A stretch of DNA of 47,104 nucleotides from Tepidimonas fonticaldi (GCF_007556755.1 NZ_VJOO01000022.1:1-47104), one strand, 5' to 3'. Positions 16,841 to 27,734 are shown, counted from the stretch's first letter. The notes: generated by a model not told the origin, from the letters alone. A program made the numbers and translations.

Positions 16841-18821
16841 AGCCGCACGCGAAACACCGCCCCCGGCCCGTCGGCGCGGTTGTCCGCCTCCAGCCGGCCG
16901 CCGTAGCGCTCCAGCAGCCCCTGGCTGACCCACAGCCCCAGCCCGTGCCCGTCCGGCTTGGTGGTGAAGAACGGCGTGAACAGCCGCGCGCGCACCTCCG
17001 GCGGCAGGCCCGGGCCGCGGTCGCGCACCTCCACCCACGCACCCACCGGCGCGCCGTCCTCGACCCAGTCGCCGCTGGCCAGCTCCACCTCGGCGCCGTC
17101 GGGGCTGGCCTGCACCGCGTTGACCAGCAGGTTGATGACGACCTGCTGCAGCTCCTGCCGGTTGCACGCCACCGGGGCGGTGGGGCGGTCGTCGCGGCGC
17201 AGCCGGATGCCGCGCTGCTGCAGCAGCCGCTCCACCAGCACGACGCAGTCGTCCAGCACCGCCGGCAGCGCCAGCGGCTCCACGTAGCCGGCGAACTCGG
17301 TCGGCCGCGCGTGCTGCAGCAGCCGCGTGACGATCAGCCGGATGCGCTCGACCTGCGCGTCGATCAGCGCCAGCTCCGCCTGCACCGGCGCCGCCGCCGG
17401 CCCCAGCGTCTCGCGCAGCAGGTCCAGGTTGCCCTGGATGACGGCGATCGGGTTGTTGATCTCGTGCGCCAGCCCGGCGCTGAGCTGCCCGATGGTGGCC
17501 AGCCGCTCGCTGCGGATCAGCTGCTGCTGCGCCTGGCGCAGCGCGGCGTGGCTGGCCTGCAGCTCGCGCGTGCGCTCGGCGACGCGGCGGTCCAGCGTCT
17601 CGGCCCAGGCGCGCAGGTGCGCGGTCTGCTCGGCCAGCAGGTCCAGCAGGCGGTCCATGTGCTGCGCCAGCGCGCCCAGCTCGTCGCGCGCCGCCACCGG
17701 ACCGACGCGCGCCGTGGTGTCGCCGCGTTCGATGCGGCGCATCGTGGCGTCCATGCGCTCCACCGGCTCCACCAGCGCCCGCGCGCGCCGCAGCGTCCAG
17801 CGCGCCGCCGCCGCCATCACCAGCCCGAACAGCAGCGCCGTGCCGCCCAGCACCCCCCACTTGACCCAGCGCAGCGGCGCCTCCAGGAAGCCGACGTAGA
17901 GCATGCCGATGGGCCGGCCCAGGCTGTCGGTCAGCGGCTCGTAGGCGCTGACGTACCAGTCGCGGACGACGAAGGCGCGGTCCAGCCAGGTGCGGCCCTC
18001 GCCGAGCACGGCGTCGCGCACCGCCTGCGACACGCGCGTGCCGATGGCGCGCTCGTCGCCGAACAGGCGCACGTTGGTGCTGATGCGCACGTCGTCGAGG
18101 AACAGCGTGGCCGTGCCCTGGCTGCCGAACGGCAGCGATCCCTCCGGGTAGACGATGCGGTTGAGGTGGTCGATGAAGTCCAGGTTGCGGTTGAGCAGCA
18201 GGCCGCCGTGCAGCACCCAGCCGGGCAGCGGCGCGTCGTCCGGCAGCGGCGCGCTGGCCAGCATCAGCAGCGCGCGCTCCTCCACCGTGCGCGCGGTGGG
18301 GGCGGCGTTGCGCGTCGGCACCAGCGCGATGCCCAGCCGCGGCTGCAGGTGCGACGCGAGCGCGGCCACCTGCGCCGGCTCCCACACCACCAGGCGCGCC
18401 GCGCTGCCGCGCGCCTGCGCCGGCGGCGCCACGGGGTCGTGCGGCGGGCGCAGCACCAGCACGTCCAGCCCCAGGCGCTGGCGCTCCTGCTCCAGCCACG
18501 CCTGCAGCGGTTCGGCGTCGGGCGCGGCCGCCGCCGGCCGGCGCGGGGCCAGCCGTTGCAGCTGGCGGTGCAGCGCGTGCGACTCGGCCACCTCGCGCGT
18601 GCCGCCGCCCACCTCCTGCAGCACCTGCTCGAAGTAGCCGCGCGCCACCGCCAGGTCGGCGCGCACCTTGGTCTGCAGCAGCCGGTCGTAGGCCAGCGTC
18701 GTCCACGCCGCCAGCACCAGCAGCAAGCCCGCCAGCGCCAGCAGCAGCGGCGCCAGCGCCAGCGTCAGCAGCTGGGCCCGCACCGAGGCGTCCAGCCGCG
18801 CGCGCCAGCGTCGCCAGGCGT

Positions 18822-18825
<4 letters not shown>
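16795..18825 (-). CDS. Membrane sensor histidine kinase of the hydrogenase/formate dehydrogenase locus
   Basis: This 676-residue kinase has a first membrane helix (about 19-42) and a periplasmic region of about 280 residues with Cache-like features (EGSLPFGSQGTATLFLDDVR, then a DSLGRPIGMLYVGF strand pair). A second helix (about 318-340), HAMP (MRRIERGDTTARVG) and a coiled coil follow. The phosphoacceptor is His454 in AGLAHEINNPIAVIQGN. The ATPase part has NLLVNAVQASP, DRGPGLPPEV, FFTTKPDGHGLGL. It ends inside the hoxW 3' end, and its start overlaps the response regulator stop (ATG 18825; regulator ends 18822). The signal is not known; redox partners or small acids would fit a Cache domain. 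Confidence 0.88.
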
Positions 18826-20225
<1,400 letters not shown>

Positions 20226-20313
20226 GGCGCACCATTGTAAAAAAGCCCTAGCGTTTTGCTCGACTACTGTCGCGTATGGGACAGATCGGACGTGCGACAG
20301 GCTGCGCGGGTCC

Positions 20314-20328
20314 GCGACAAGTTGTCGC
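20314..20328. promoter_or_regulatory. Perfect palindrome GCGACAAGTTGTCGC
   Basis: This is a 15-base dyad symmetric site with half-site GCGACAA. Two further half-sites (TGTCGC at 20268 and GCGACA at 20294) lie on the regulator-proximal side. A likely target of the adjacent response regulator or another dimeric factor; inferred from symmetry and position only. Confidence 0.5.
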
Positions 20329-20417
20329 CCCGGTGGAGTCGATGCGTCGCGCGCTCCGGGGCGCCCGGGCATCGATCGAACCGTCTTGCCTTCGTGGTTG
20401 CGGTGCAGCAAACATCA

Positions 20418-20433
20418 GCGCATGGTGATGCGC
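20418..20433. repeat. Inverted repeat GCGCAT-N4-ATGCGC
   Basis: This is a six-base perfect inverted repeat with a four-base centre, about 165 bases before the formate-region TAT gene. It could be an operator or a small RNA hairpin. Confidence 0.35.
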
Positions 20434-20595
20434 CGATGGAATGCGGCTTGCTTCCAAAATCCCCTCGGCTTGGCTTGGAACGGTCCGCGCCGGCGTGGTC
20501 GGGATGGGGGCGGCGCAGCCCTCTGGTCAGATGCGCCGTGGCGCGTTAACGTAGCGGGCACGTACCCTGGATTCCCGACGCCGAGGAGCCCCCCG

Positions 20596-20811
20596 ATGAA
20601 GCACGAGCCGACCCCCGTTCTGCCCGGTCGCCGCCGCTGGTTTGCGGCCGCTGGCGCCGTGGGCGCCGCCGCCGCTGCGGTCAGCGTTCTACCCGTCGCC
20701 CCCCGTTCCTCCGTCACCGAGGCGCCCACGCCGACCCCGGCCCCGCGCCGCGGCGGCGGCTATCACGCCAGCGCCCACGTACAGCGCTACTACGACACCA
20801 CCCGCGTCTGA
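20596..20811 (+). CDS. Small formate dehydrogenase-region TAT protein
   Basis: This 71-residue protein belongs to the short family found just before formate dehydrogenase alpha genes. Its N-terminus has a modified twin-arginine signal: PGRRRWFAAAGAVGAAAAAVSVLPVA. The remainder is short, Pro-rich, and ends in YHASAHVQRYYDTTRV, a conserved tail. GAGGAG precedes the ATG by eight bases. Function is unknown; it may be an exported partner of the alpha subunit. It is the first gene of the formate dehydrogenase operon proper. Confidence 0.85.
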   Translation: MKHEPTPVLPGRRRWFAAAGAVGAAAAAVSVLPVAPRSSVTEAPTPTPAPRRGGGYHASAHVQRYYDTTRV

Positions 20812-20833
20812 CCGTCCCTTTAGGAGACCGGCC

Positions 20834-23803
20834 ATGCTGCTCACCCGCACTTCGCATCGCCCCGCCGCTGGCTCCCGCGGCGAGGGCGCCTTCGTCGACC
20901 GCCTGCGCCACGGCTTGTCGCGCGCGCTGCCCACCGTAGACCGGCGCGCTTTCCTGCGCCGCTCCGGCCTGGGCCTGGGCGTGGGGCTCGCCGCCACCCA
21001 GCTGACGCTGGTGCAGCGTGCCAAGGCGGCCGACAAAGCCGCCACCGGCGCCGGCACCGGCAAGGTGGAGGTCAAACGCACCGTCTGCACGCACTGCTCG
21101 GTCGGCTGTGCCATCGACGCCGTGGTGGAAAACGGCGTCTGGGTGCGGCAGGAGCCGGTGTTCGACTCGCCGATCAACCTGGGCGCGCACTGCGCCAAGG
21201 GCGCCTCGGTCCGCGAGCACGGCCACGGCGAGTACCGCCTGCGCTACCCGATGAAGCTGGTCAACGGCAAGTACCAGCGCATCGGCTGGGATCAGGCGCT
21301 GGACGAGATCGCGGCACGCATGAAGCAGCTGCGCGACGAGAGCGGCCCGGATGCGCTGTACTTCGTCGGCTCGTCCAAGCACAGCAACGAGCAGGCCTAC
21401 CTGCTGCGCAAGTTCGTCAGCTTCTGGGGCACGAACAACTGCGACCACCAGGCGCGCATCTGCCACTCGACCACGGTCGCGGGCGTGGCCAACACCTGGG
21501 GCTACGGCGCGATGACCAATTCGTACAACGACATGCAATACAGCAAGGTCGCGTTGTACATTGGCTCCAACGCCGCCGAGGCCCACCCGGTGTCGATGCT
21601 GCACATGCTGCACGCCAAGGAGCTGGGCTGCAAGATGATCGTGGTCGACCCGCGCTTCACGCGCACCGCGGCCAAGGCCGACGAGTACGTGCGCATCCGC
21701 TCCGGCACCGACATCCCGTTCCTGTTCGGCGTGCTCTACCACATCTTCAAGAACGGCTGGGAGGACAAGGCCTACATCCAGGCGCGCGTCTACGGTATGG
21801 ACAAGGTGCGCGAGGAGGTGCTGGCCCAATGGACGCCCGACAAGGTCGAGGAGGCCTGCGGTGTCAAAGAGGAGCAGGTCTTCAAAGTGGCCAAGATGCT
21901 GCACGAAAACCGCCCCGGCACCATCGTGTGGTGCATGGGGCAGACGCAGCACAGCATCGGCAACGCGATGGTGCGCGCCTCGTGCATCCTGCAGCTGGCG
22001 CTGGGCAACATCGGCGTCTCCGGTGGCGGGGCCAACATCTTCCGTGGTCACGACAACGTGCAGGGCGCCACCGATGTCGGCCCCAACCCGGACTCGCTGC
22101 CGGGGTACTACGGCTTGGCCGCAGGCGCGTGGAAGCACTTCGCCACCGTGTGGGGCGTGGACTACGAGTGGATCAAGTCGCGCTACGCCGAGGGCATGAT
22201 GGAAAAACCCGGCATCACGGTGTCGCGCTGGATCGACGGCGTGCTGGAGAAAAACGAACTCATCGACCAGGGGCCCAACCTGCGCGGGGTGTTTTTCTGG
22301 GGCCATGCGCCCAACTCCCAGACCCGTGGCCTGGAGATGAAAAAGGCCATGGACAAGCTGGACCTGCTGGTGGTGATCGACCCGTACCCGTCGGCCACCG
22401 CGGCGATGGCGGCGATGCCGGGCGATCCGGCCGACCTCAACCCCAACCGCGCGGTCTACCTGCTGCCGGCGACCACGCAGTTCGAGACCAGCGGATCGTG
22501 TACGGCGTCCAACCGCTCGATCCAGTGGCGCGAGAAGGTCATCGAGCCGCTGTGGGAGAGCCGCAGCGACCACATGATCATGTATCAGCTGGCGCAGCGG
22601 CTGGGCTTTGCCAACGAGCTGGTCAAGAACGTCAAGCTGCAGAAGGTCAACGGCATGGACGAGCCGGTGCCCGAGGACATCCTGCGCGAGATCAACCGCG
22701 GGGTGTGGACCATCGGCTACACCGGCCAGAGCCCGGAGCGGCTAAAGGCCCACATGCGCCACATGCAGGCCTTCGACGTCAAGACCCTGCGCTGCAAGGG
22801 CAAGGTCGTCGACAAGGAGACGGGCTACGACCTGAGCGGCGACTACTTTGGCCTGCCGTGGCCGTGTTTCGGCACGCCCGAGCTCAAGCACCCGGGCTCG
22901 CCCAATCTGTACGACACCTCCAAGCATGTGATGGACGGTGGCGGCAACTTCCGCGCCAACTTCGGCGTCGAGCGCGACGGCGTGAGCCTCCTGGCCGAGG
23001 ACGGCTCGCACTCCAAGGGCGCCGACATCACCACCGGCTACCCGGAGCTGGACCACATCCTGCTCAAGAAACTCGGTTGGTGGGACGAGCTGACCGAAGA
23101 AGAGAAAAAGGCCGCCGAGGGCAAGAACTGGAAGACTGACCTGTCGGGCGGCATGATCCGCGTGTTCATGAAGAACCACGGCTGCCACCCGTTCGGCAAC
23201 GCCAAAGCGCGCGCCGTGGTGTGGAACTTCCCCGACCCGATCCCGCAGCACCGCGAGCCGATCTACGGCAACCGCCCGGACCTGATCGCCAAGTACCCGA
23301 CGCACGACGACCAGAAGACGCGCTGGCGTCTGCCGATCCTCTACAAGACGCTGCAGCAGAAGAACGTCGAGGACAAGCTGCACGAGAAATTCCCGCTGGT
23401 GATGACCTCGGGCCGCCTGGTCGAGTATGAGGGCGGCGGCGAGGAGACGCGCTCCAACCCGTGGCTCGCGGAGCTGCAGCAGGAGATGTTCGTCGAGATC
23501 CACCCGGCCGCCGCCGCGCAGCGCGGCATCCGCAACGGCGACCGCGTGTGGGTGACGACGCCGACCGGCGCGCGCATCAACGTGCAGGCGCTGGTGACGC
23601 CGCGGGTGGCCGAGGACCATGTGTTCCTGCCGTTCCACTTCTCGGGCCGCTGGCAGGGGCAGGACATGCTGGCGTACTACCCGCAAGGCGCCGCGCCCCT
23701 GGTGCGTGGCGAAGCGGCCAACACCGCCACCACCTACGGCTACGACATCGTGACCATGATGCAAGAGACCAAGACCACGATCTGCAACGTGGAACGCGCC
23801 TGA
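20834..23803 (+). CDS. fdhA: Formate dehydrogenase alpha (catalytic, molybdenum) subunit
   Basis: This 989-residue enzyme oxidises formate to CO2 in the periplasm using a bis-MGD molybdenum site and one [4Fe-4S] cluster. A twin-arginine signal (VDRRAFLRRSGLGLGVGL) lies near residues 36-53. Cluster ligands C85, C88, C92 and C120 are in CTHCSVGC and HCAKG. The molybdenum ligand is Cys210 in CDHQARICHSTTVAG, encoded by TGC, so this is not a selenoenzyme. The molybdopterin dinucleotide-binding domain occupies the last 150 residues. AGGAGA lies nine bases before ATG 20834. The operon continues with beta and gamma subunits, giving an FDH-N-like membrane complex that passes electrons to the quinone pool. 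Confidence 0.95.
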   Translation: MLLTRTSHRPAAGSRGEGAFVDRLRHGLSRALPTVDRRAFLRRSGLGLGVGLAATQLTLVQRAKAADKAATGAGTGKVEVKRTVCTHCSVGCAIDAVVENGVWVRQEPVFDSPINLGAHCAKGASVREHGHGEYRLRYPMKLVNGKYQRIGWDQALDEIAARMKQLRDESGPDALYFVGSSKHSNEQAYLLRKFVSFWGTNNCDHQARICHSTTVAGVANTWGYGAMTNSYNDMQYSKVALYIGSNAAEAHPVSMLHMLHAKELGCKMIVVDPRFTRTAAKADEYVRIRSGTDIPFLFGVLYHIFKNGWEDKAYIQARVYGMDKVREEVLAQWTPDKVEEACGVKEEQVFKVAKMLHENRPGTIVWCMGQTQHSIGNAMVRASCILQLALGNIGVSGGGANIFRGHDNVQGATDVGPNPDSLPGYYGLAAGAWKHFATVWGVDYEWIKSRYAEGMMEKPGITVSRWIDGVLEKNELIDQGPNLRGVFFWGHAPNSQTRGLEMKKAMDKLDLLVVIDPYPSATAAMAAMPGDPADLNPNRAVYLLPATTQFETSGSCTASNRSIQWREKVIEPLWESRSDHMIMYQLAQRLGFANELVKNVKLQKVNGMDEPVPEDILREINRGVWTIGYTGQSPERLKAHMRHMQAFDVKTLRCKGKVVDKETGYDLSGDYFGLPWPCFGTPELKHPGSPNLYDTSKHVMDGGGNFRANFGVERDGVSLLAEDGSHSKGADITTGYPELDHILLKKLGWWDELTEEEKKAAEGKNWKTDLSGGMIRVFMKNHGCHPFGNAKARAVVWNFPDPIPQHREPIYGNRPDLIAKYPTHDDQKTRWRLPILYKTLQQKNVEDKLHEKFPLVMTSGRLVEYEGGGEETRSNPWLAELQQEMFVEIHPAAAAQRGIRNGDRVWVTTPTGARINVQALVTPRVAEDHVFLPFHFSGRWQGQDMLAYYPQGAAPLVRGEAANTATTYGYDIVTMMQETKTTICNVERA

Positions 23804-23813
23804 GGAGCAGACC

Positions 23814-24416
23814 ATGGCCCGCATGAAATTCATCTGTGACGCCGAGCGCTGCATCGAGTGCAACGGCTGCGTGACCGCGTGCAAGAACGAGCACGAGGTG
23901 CCCTGGGGCGTCAACCGCCGCCGCGTCGTCACGCTCAACGACGGCGTGCCGGGCGAGAAGTCGATCTCGGTCGCCTGCATGCACTGCTCCGACGCGCCGT
24001 GCATGGCGGTCTGCCCGGTGCAGTGCTTCTACCGCACCGAGGAAGGCGTCGTCCTGCACGACAAGGACATCTGCATCGGCTGCGGCTACTGCAGCTACGC
24101 CTGCCCGTTCGGCGCGCCGCAGTTTCCGGGGCAGGGCACGTTTGGCGTGCGCGGCAAGATGGACAAATGCACCTTCTGCGCCGGCGGCCCCGAGGCCAAC
24201 GGCAGCCAGGCCGAGTTCGAGAAGTACGGCCGCAACCGCCTGGCCGAAGGCAAACTGCCGGCCTGCGCCGAGATGTGTTCCACCAAGGCGCTGCTGGCCG
24301 GCGACGGCGACGTGATCGCCGACATCTTCCGCACCCGCGTGCTGCAGCGCGGCAAGGGCGCCGAGGTGTGGGGCTGGGGCACGGCTTACGGCACGCAATC
24401 CAAGGCGGGGGCTTGA
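23814..24416 (+). CDS. fdhB: Formate dehydrogenase beta (iron-sulfur) subunit
   Basis: This is a 200-residue ferredoxin-like subunit with four [4Fe-4S] cluster motifs: CIECNGCVTACKNE (near residues 14-27), CMHCSDAPCMAVCP (near 55-68), CIGCGYCSYACPFG (near 87-100), and CTFC...CAEMC for the last. It relays electrons from alpha to the cytochrome b subunit. GAGGAG precedes the start. It lacks the C-terminal membrane helix found in E. coli FdnH, so contact with gamma must be made differently. Confidence 0.93.
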   Translation: MARMKFICDAERCIECNGCVTACKNEHEVPWGVNRRRVVTLNDGVPGEKSISVACMHCSDAPCMAVCPVQCFYRTEEGVVLHDKDICIGCGYCSYACPFGAPQFPGQGTFGVRGKMDKCTFCAGGPEANGSQAEFEKYGRNRLAEGKLPACAEMCSTKALLAGDGDVIADIFRTRVLQRGKGAEVWGWGTAYGTQSKAGA

Positions 24417-24418
24417 TC

Positions 24419-24670
24419 ATGCGCACGCGTCCCATCACCCTCACCGCCGGTGCAGTCCTCGCCGCGGCCCTGCTGGCCGGCTGCGAGCGGCCGCAGACCG
24501 CCACCGGCATCAAATCCGACCAGCCGCCGTACCGTGGCAGCACGGCGCCCGCCTTTGCCGATTCGGGCTGGCAGGCGGGTGACCGCAACGCCTGGGCGCA
24601 GCACCTGCGTGCGCGCGCCCAGTACGGCCAGAACGAGTACAGCCGCCCGCCGGGCGGCGCCGCCCAGTGA
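24419..24670 (+). CDS. Small lipoprotein in the formate dehydrogenase operon
   Basis: This is an 83-residue protein with a lipoprotein signal (AVLAAALLAGC, lipid-modified cysteine near residue 22). The mature part is short and has no known domain; SDQPPYRGSTAPAFADSGW and the tail QYGQNEYSR stand out. It begins two bases after the beta-subunit stop, so it is translated with the operon. Function is unknown; the location suggests assembly or anchoring of the periplasmic complex. Confidence 0.8.
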   Translation: MRTRPITLTAGAVLAAALLAGCERPQTATGIKSDQPPYRGSTAPAFADSGWQAGDRNAWAQHLRARAQYGQNEYSRPPGGAAQ

Positions 24671-24686
24671 AGCCGGAGGTGTGGCC

Positions 24687-25844
24687 ATGAGCACGATCCC
24701 GATCCCGGCCGCGCGCGCGCTGGCGCGGCTGGCGGCGCTGGCCGCCTCGCTGACAGTGGCCGCTGCGGCGCTGGCGCAGCAGGCCCCGGCGGCCGCACCC
24801 GCTCCCGCAGGGGAACCGCGCACGCTGGTGGATGCGGCCAGCCAGCCCGGCTACGCGACGCAGAACAACGCCGAACGCGCCCAGGTGCAGCCCGGCAACA
24901 ACGCGCCGATGTGGCGGCAGGTGGGGCAGGGCGTGGAGGGCGTGGTCAACTTCCCGTACCGCGAATACGGCGTGCTGATCCAGCCCACCGTGCAGTACCC
25001 CGGTTCGGCCGCCACCAACGCCGGCGAGGCGTGGCGCCAGGTGCGCAACCGCGTCATCCTGCCCTACGGCGGCTCGCTGGTGCTGATCGCACTGCTGGCG
25101 GTGGCGATCTTCTACTTCACCAAGGGGCCGCTGAAGCTGCACGCGCCCGAGACCGGGCGCAGGATCGAGCGCTTCACGCCGTTCGAGCGCGCGGCGCACT
25201 GGGCCAACGCGGCGGCCTTCGTGCTGCTGGCGGTGTCGGGGCTGGTGATGGCGCTGGGCCAGTACGTGCTGCGGCCGGTCGTCGGCGCCACGCTGTTCGG
25301 CTGGCTGACCTACGCGCTGAAGAACGTGCACAACTTCGTCGGGCCGCTGTTCGCGGTGTCGCTGGTCATCATCATCGCCACCTTCGTGCGCGACAACCTG
25401 CCGCGGCGCGAGGACTGGGCGTGGTTGACGCGCTTCGGCGGCCTGTTCGGCGACCGCGAGGTGCCGTCGCACCGCTTCAACGCTGGCGAGAAGATCGTGT
25501 TCTGGGGCGGCGTGTTCGTGCTCGGGCTGGTGGTGGTCGGCTCCGGCCTGGTGCTGGACAAGCTGGTGCCGGGGCTGGAGTATCTGCGTGCGCACATGCA
25601 GCTGGCGCACATGATCCACGCCAGCGCCGCGCTGCTGATGGTGGCGCTGTTCATCGGCCACATCTACATGGGCACGGTCGGCACCGAAGGCGCCTACCGG
25701 GCGATGAAGACCGGCTACGTCGACGAGACCTGGGCGCGCGAGCACCACCAGCTCTGGTACGAGGACATCCAGGCCGGCCGCATCCCGGCTGAGCGCAGTG
25801 CCCCGGCCGCGCAGCCCGTGGCTCCGGCGCGCGCCACCACCTGA
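24687..25844 (+). CDS. fdhC: Formate dehydrogenase gamma subunit (cytochrome b556)
   Basis: This 385-residue membrane protein has a signal peptide (to about residue 32) and a periplasmic, Gln/Pro-rich stretch. It then has four or five transmembrane helices: LVLIALLAVAIFYF, AAAFVLLAVSGLVMALG, VGPLFAVSLVIIIATFV, VFWGGVFVLGLVVVGSGLV and HASAALLMVALFIGHIYMG. Histidines in FERAAHWANA and LAHMIHASAALL fit heme b ligation. It passes electrons from the beta subunit to quinone. GGAGG precedes the ATG. The tail after TGYVDETWAREHHQLWYED is the conserved end of the family. Confidence 0.92.
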   Translation: MSTIPIPAARALARLAALAASLTVAAAALAQQAPAAAPAPAGEPRTLVDAASQPGYATQNNAERAQVQPGNNAPMWRQVGQGVEGVVNFPYREYGVLIQPTVQYPGSAATNAGEAWRQVRNRVILPYGGSLVLIALLAVAIFYFTKGPLKLHAPETGRRIERFTPFERAAHWANAAAFVLLAVSGLVMALGQYVLRPVVGATLFGWLTYALKNVHNFVGPLFAVSLVIIIATFVRDNLPRREDWAWLTRFGGLFGDREVPSHRFNAGEKIVFWGGVFVLGLVVVGSGLVLDKLVPGLEYLRAHMQLAHMIHASAALLMVALFIGHIYMGTVGTEGAYRAMKTGYVDETWAREHHQLWYEDIQAGRIPAERSAPAAQPVAPARATT

Positions 25845-25866
25845 GCATTGCAGGAGGGACCGAACC

Positions 25867-26202
25867 ATGCGATCCATCACCCCGACGTGGCGGCTGGCGC
25901 TGTTGACGGCCGCGCTGCTGGGCAGCACCGCCGCTTGGGCCAAACTGCCCGCCCCGACCTTGACCGAAGAACAAAAGGCCGCCGCCGAGCTGGCCAAGGC
26001 CAAGGCCGCGCATCAGGCCAAGGTCGATGCGTTCAAGACCTGCAAGGCCGCCGAGCGTGCGGCCGAACATTACTTCAAGCAGCATCCGCAGGCGGCCAAG
26101 CCGGCGGGGGCGCCGGCGTGTGCCGACCCGGGCCGGTTTGCCGAACCCGGTGCGCCCGCCGCTCCGGCCGGCCCTGCCGCCGCGCCGGCCAAAAAGTCCT
26201 GA
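25867..26202 (+). CDS. Small secreted Ala/Lys-rich protein in the formate dehydrogenase operon
   Basis: This is a 111-residue protein with a cleavable signal (to AWA, residue 25). A predicted helix (EEQKAAAELAKAKAAHQAKVDAF) follows, then an Ala/Pro-rich tail. Two cysteines (in FKTCKAAE and PACADPG) could form a disulfide. GGAGGGA precedes the start. I do not recognise a function. Similar small secreted proteins occur at this place in related formate dehydrogenase loci. Confidence 0.7.
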   Translation: MRSITPTWRLALLTAALLGSTAAWAKLPAPTLTEEQKAAAELAKAKAAHQAKVDAFKTCKAAERAAEHYFKQHPQAAKPAGAPACADPGRFAEPGAPAAPAGPAAAPAKKS

Positions 26203-26217
26203 TCCGCCCACTGCCCC

Positions 26218-27093
26218 ATGTGGTTGTCCGAGCCGTCCTCGTTCGGCGCGCCGCTGTCGGCTGCGCCGTGCCCCCCGCGCCTGTCGGCGGCCGCCGCCCC
26301 GCTGACGCGCGCGGTGGAGGTGGTCGATGAATTCGGCCAGCGCCGCACGATCCACATCCCGGCCGAGCGCGACCTCACCGTCTACGTCGACAAGCGCGAA
26401 CTCGTCACGCTGATGACGCTGGGTGCGTACCCGGAATGGCTGGTGCTGGGCTATCTGCGCAACCAGCGGCTGATCGAGTCGCCGGCGCAGGTGGAGTCGA
26501 TCACCGTCGATTGGGACGTCGGCGCCGCCGCGGTGCGCACGCGCGCCGGGTTGCCGCAACTGGAGGCGCGCACCGCGCAGCGCATTGTCACCACCGGCTG
26601 CGGGCAGGGCAGCGTCTTCGCCAGCGTCATGGAGGCGGCCAACGCCATCCAGCTCGACCCCGACGCCCGGCTGCGCCAGTCGCAGCTCTACGCCATCCTG
26701 CGCGCGGTGCGCGAGCAGGACTCGGTCTACAAGCGCGCCGGCTCGGTACACGGCTGCGCGCTGTTCCGGGGCGAGGAGCTGCTGATCTTCGTCGAGGACG
26801 TCGGCCGCCACAACGCGGTGGACACCATCGCCGGCTGGACCTGGCTGCAGGGCGGCGCGCTGCTGCGCGGCGACGACAAGGTCTTCTACACCACCGGGCG
26901 CCTGACCAGTGAGATGATCCTGAAGGCCGCGCAGATGGGCGTGCCCATCGTCGTGTCGCGCAGCGGCATCACGCAAATGGGGCTGGAGGTGGCCGAGCGG
27001 CTGGGCCTGTGCGCCATCGGCCGCGCCACCCACACGCGCTTCCTGTGCTACACCCACCCTGAGCGGCTGGTGTGGGATACTCCGCTGCCATGA
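26218..27093 (+). CDS. fdhD: FdhD, sulfurtransferase for formate dehydrogenase
   Basis: This 291-residue cytoplasmic protein delivers sulfur to the molybdenum cofactor of formate dehydrogenase. The core includes [20 protein letters not shown], the active-site segment TTGCGQGS and the [11 protein letters not shown] motif. In E. coli FdhD the site is CGVC; here only the first cysteine is present, as in many FdhD. It closes the formate dehydrogenase operon and overlaps upp by four bases (ATGA). Confidence 0.92.
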   Translation: MWLSEPSSFGAPLSAAPCPPRLSAAAAPLTRAVEVVDEFGQRRTIHIPAERDLTVYVDKRELVTLMTLGAYPEWLVLGYLRNQRLIESPAQVESITVDWDVGAAAVRTRAGLPQLEARTAQRIVTTGCGQGSVFASVMEAANAIQLDPDARLRQSQLYAILRAVREQDSVYKRAGSVHGCALFRGEELLIFVEDVGRHNAVDTIAGWTWLQGGALLRGDDKVFYTTGRLTSEMILKAAQMGVPIVVSRSGITQMGLEVAERLGLCAIGRATHTRFLCYTHPERLVWDTPLP

Positions 27094-27734
27094 GTGAAGC
27101 CGCCGAACGTCGAGTCCACGTCATCGATCACCCGCTGGTGCAGCACAAGCTGACACTGATGCGGTGCAAAGACACCAGCACCAAGACCTTTCGCCAGCTC
27201 ATCCACGAACTCAGCGCCCTGCTGGCCTACGAGGTCACGCGCGACATCCCCACCCACGAGGTGACCATCGAAACCCCGCTGGAGTCCACCACCGGCCGCA
27301 TGATCGACGGCAAGAAGACCGTGCTGGCCTCGATCCTGCGCGCCGGCAACGGCTTTCTGGACGGCATGCTGGAGGTGCTGCCCAGCGCCCGCGTCGGCCA
27401 CATCGGCCTGTACCGCGACCCGGCCACGCTCAAGCCGGTGGAGTATTACTTCAAGATGCCCTCCGGCATGGAGGAGCGCGACGTCATCGTGCTCGACCCG
27501 ATGCTGGCCACCGGCAACTCGGCGGTGGCGGCGGTGGACCTGCTCAAGCGCCTGACGCCGCGTTCCATCCGCTTCGTCTGCCTGGTGGCGTGCCCGGAAG
27601 GCATCGCCAACTTCCACGCCCACCACCCGGACGTGCCGATCTACACCCCGGCGGTGGACCGCGGCCTGAACGAGCACGGCTACATCGTGCCGGGCCTGGG
27701 CGACGCCGGCGACCGCATCTTCGGAACCAAGTGA
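27090..27734 (+). CDS. upp: Uracil phosphoribosyltransferase
   Basis: This is a 214-residue enzyme that converts uracil and PRPP to UMP. The PRPP-binding motif [12 protein letters not shown] lies near residue 135, and the uracil-binding end is [16 protein letters not shown]. Length and all motifs fit the family. The start is ATG 27090, which overlaps the fdhD stop; no separate promoter is visible, so expression may depend on the formate dehydrogenase operon. That is unusual for a salvage gene. Confidence 0.95.
   Translation: MSEAAERRVHVIDHPLVQHKLTLMRCKDTSTKTFRQLIHELSALLAYEVTRDIPTHEVTIETPLESTTGRMIDGKKTVLASILRAGNGFLDGMLEVLPSARVGHIGLYRDPATLKPVEYYFKMPSGMEERDVIVLDPMLATGNSAVAAVDLLKRLTPRSIRFVCLVACPEGIANFHAHHPDVPIYTPAVDRGLNEHGYIVPGLGDAGDRIFGTK

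Larger units (their letters stand above)
20226..20595. promoter_or_regulatory. Divergent control region between regulator and formate dehydrogenase operon
   Basis: These 370 bases hold no gene. Near the regulator lie four GCGACA/TGTCGC hexamers (20268-20273, 20294-20299, 20314-20319, 20323-20328) and TACAAT on the minus strand (20239-20234). Further on is a 6-4-6 inverted repeat GCGCAT-GGTG-ATGCGC (20418-20433). I found no sigma-54 -24/-12 pair and no convincing sigma-70 promoter for the rightward operon. Confidence 0.6.

Noticed and set aside
20226-20595. Sigma-54 promoter for the formate dehydrogenase operon
   Set aside because: I looked for GG-N10-GC spacing with the usual flanks on both strands and found no convincing match, and the adjacent regulator lacks GAFTGA.
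21446-21478. Selenocysteine in the formate dehydrogenase active site
   Set aside because: The codon at 21461 is TGC (cysteine), not TGA, and no SECIS-like hairpin is needed.
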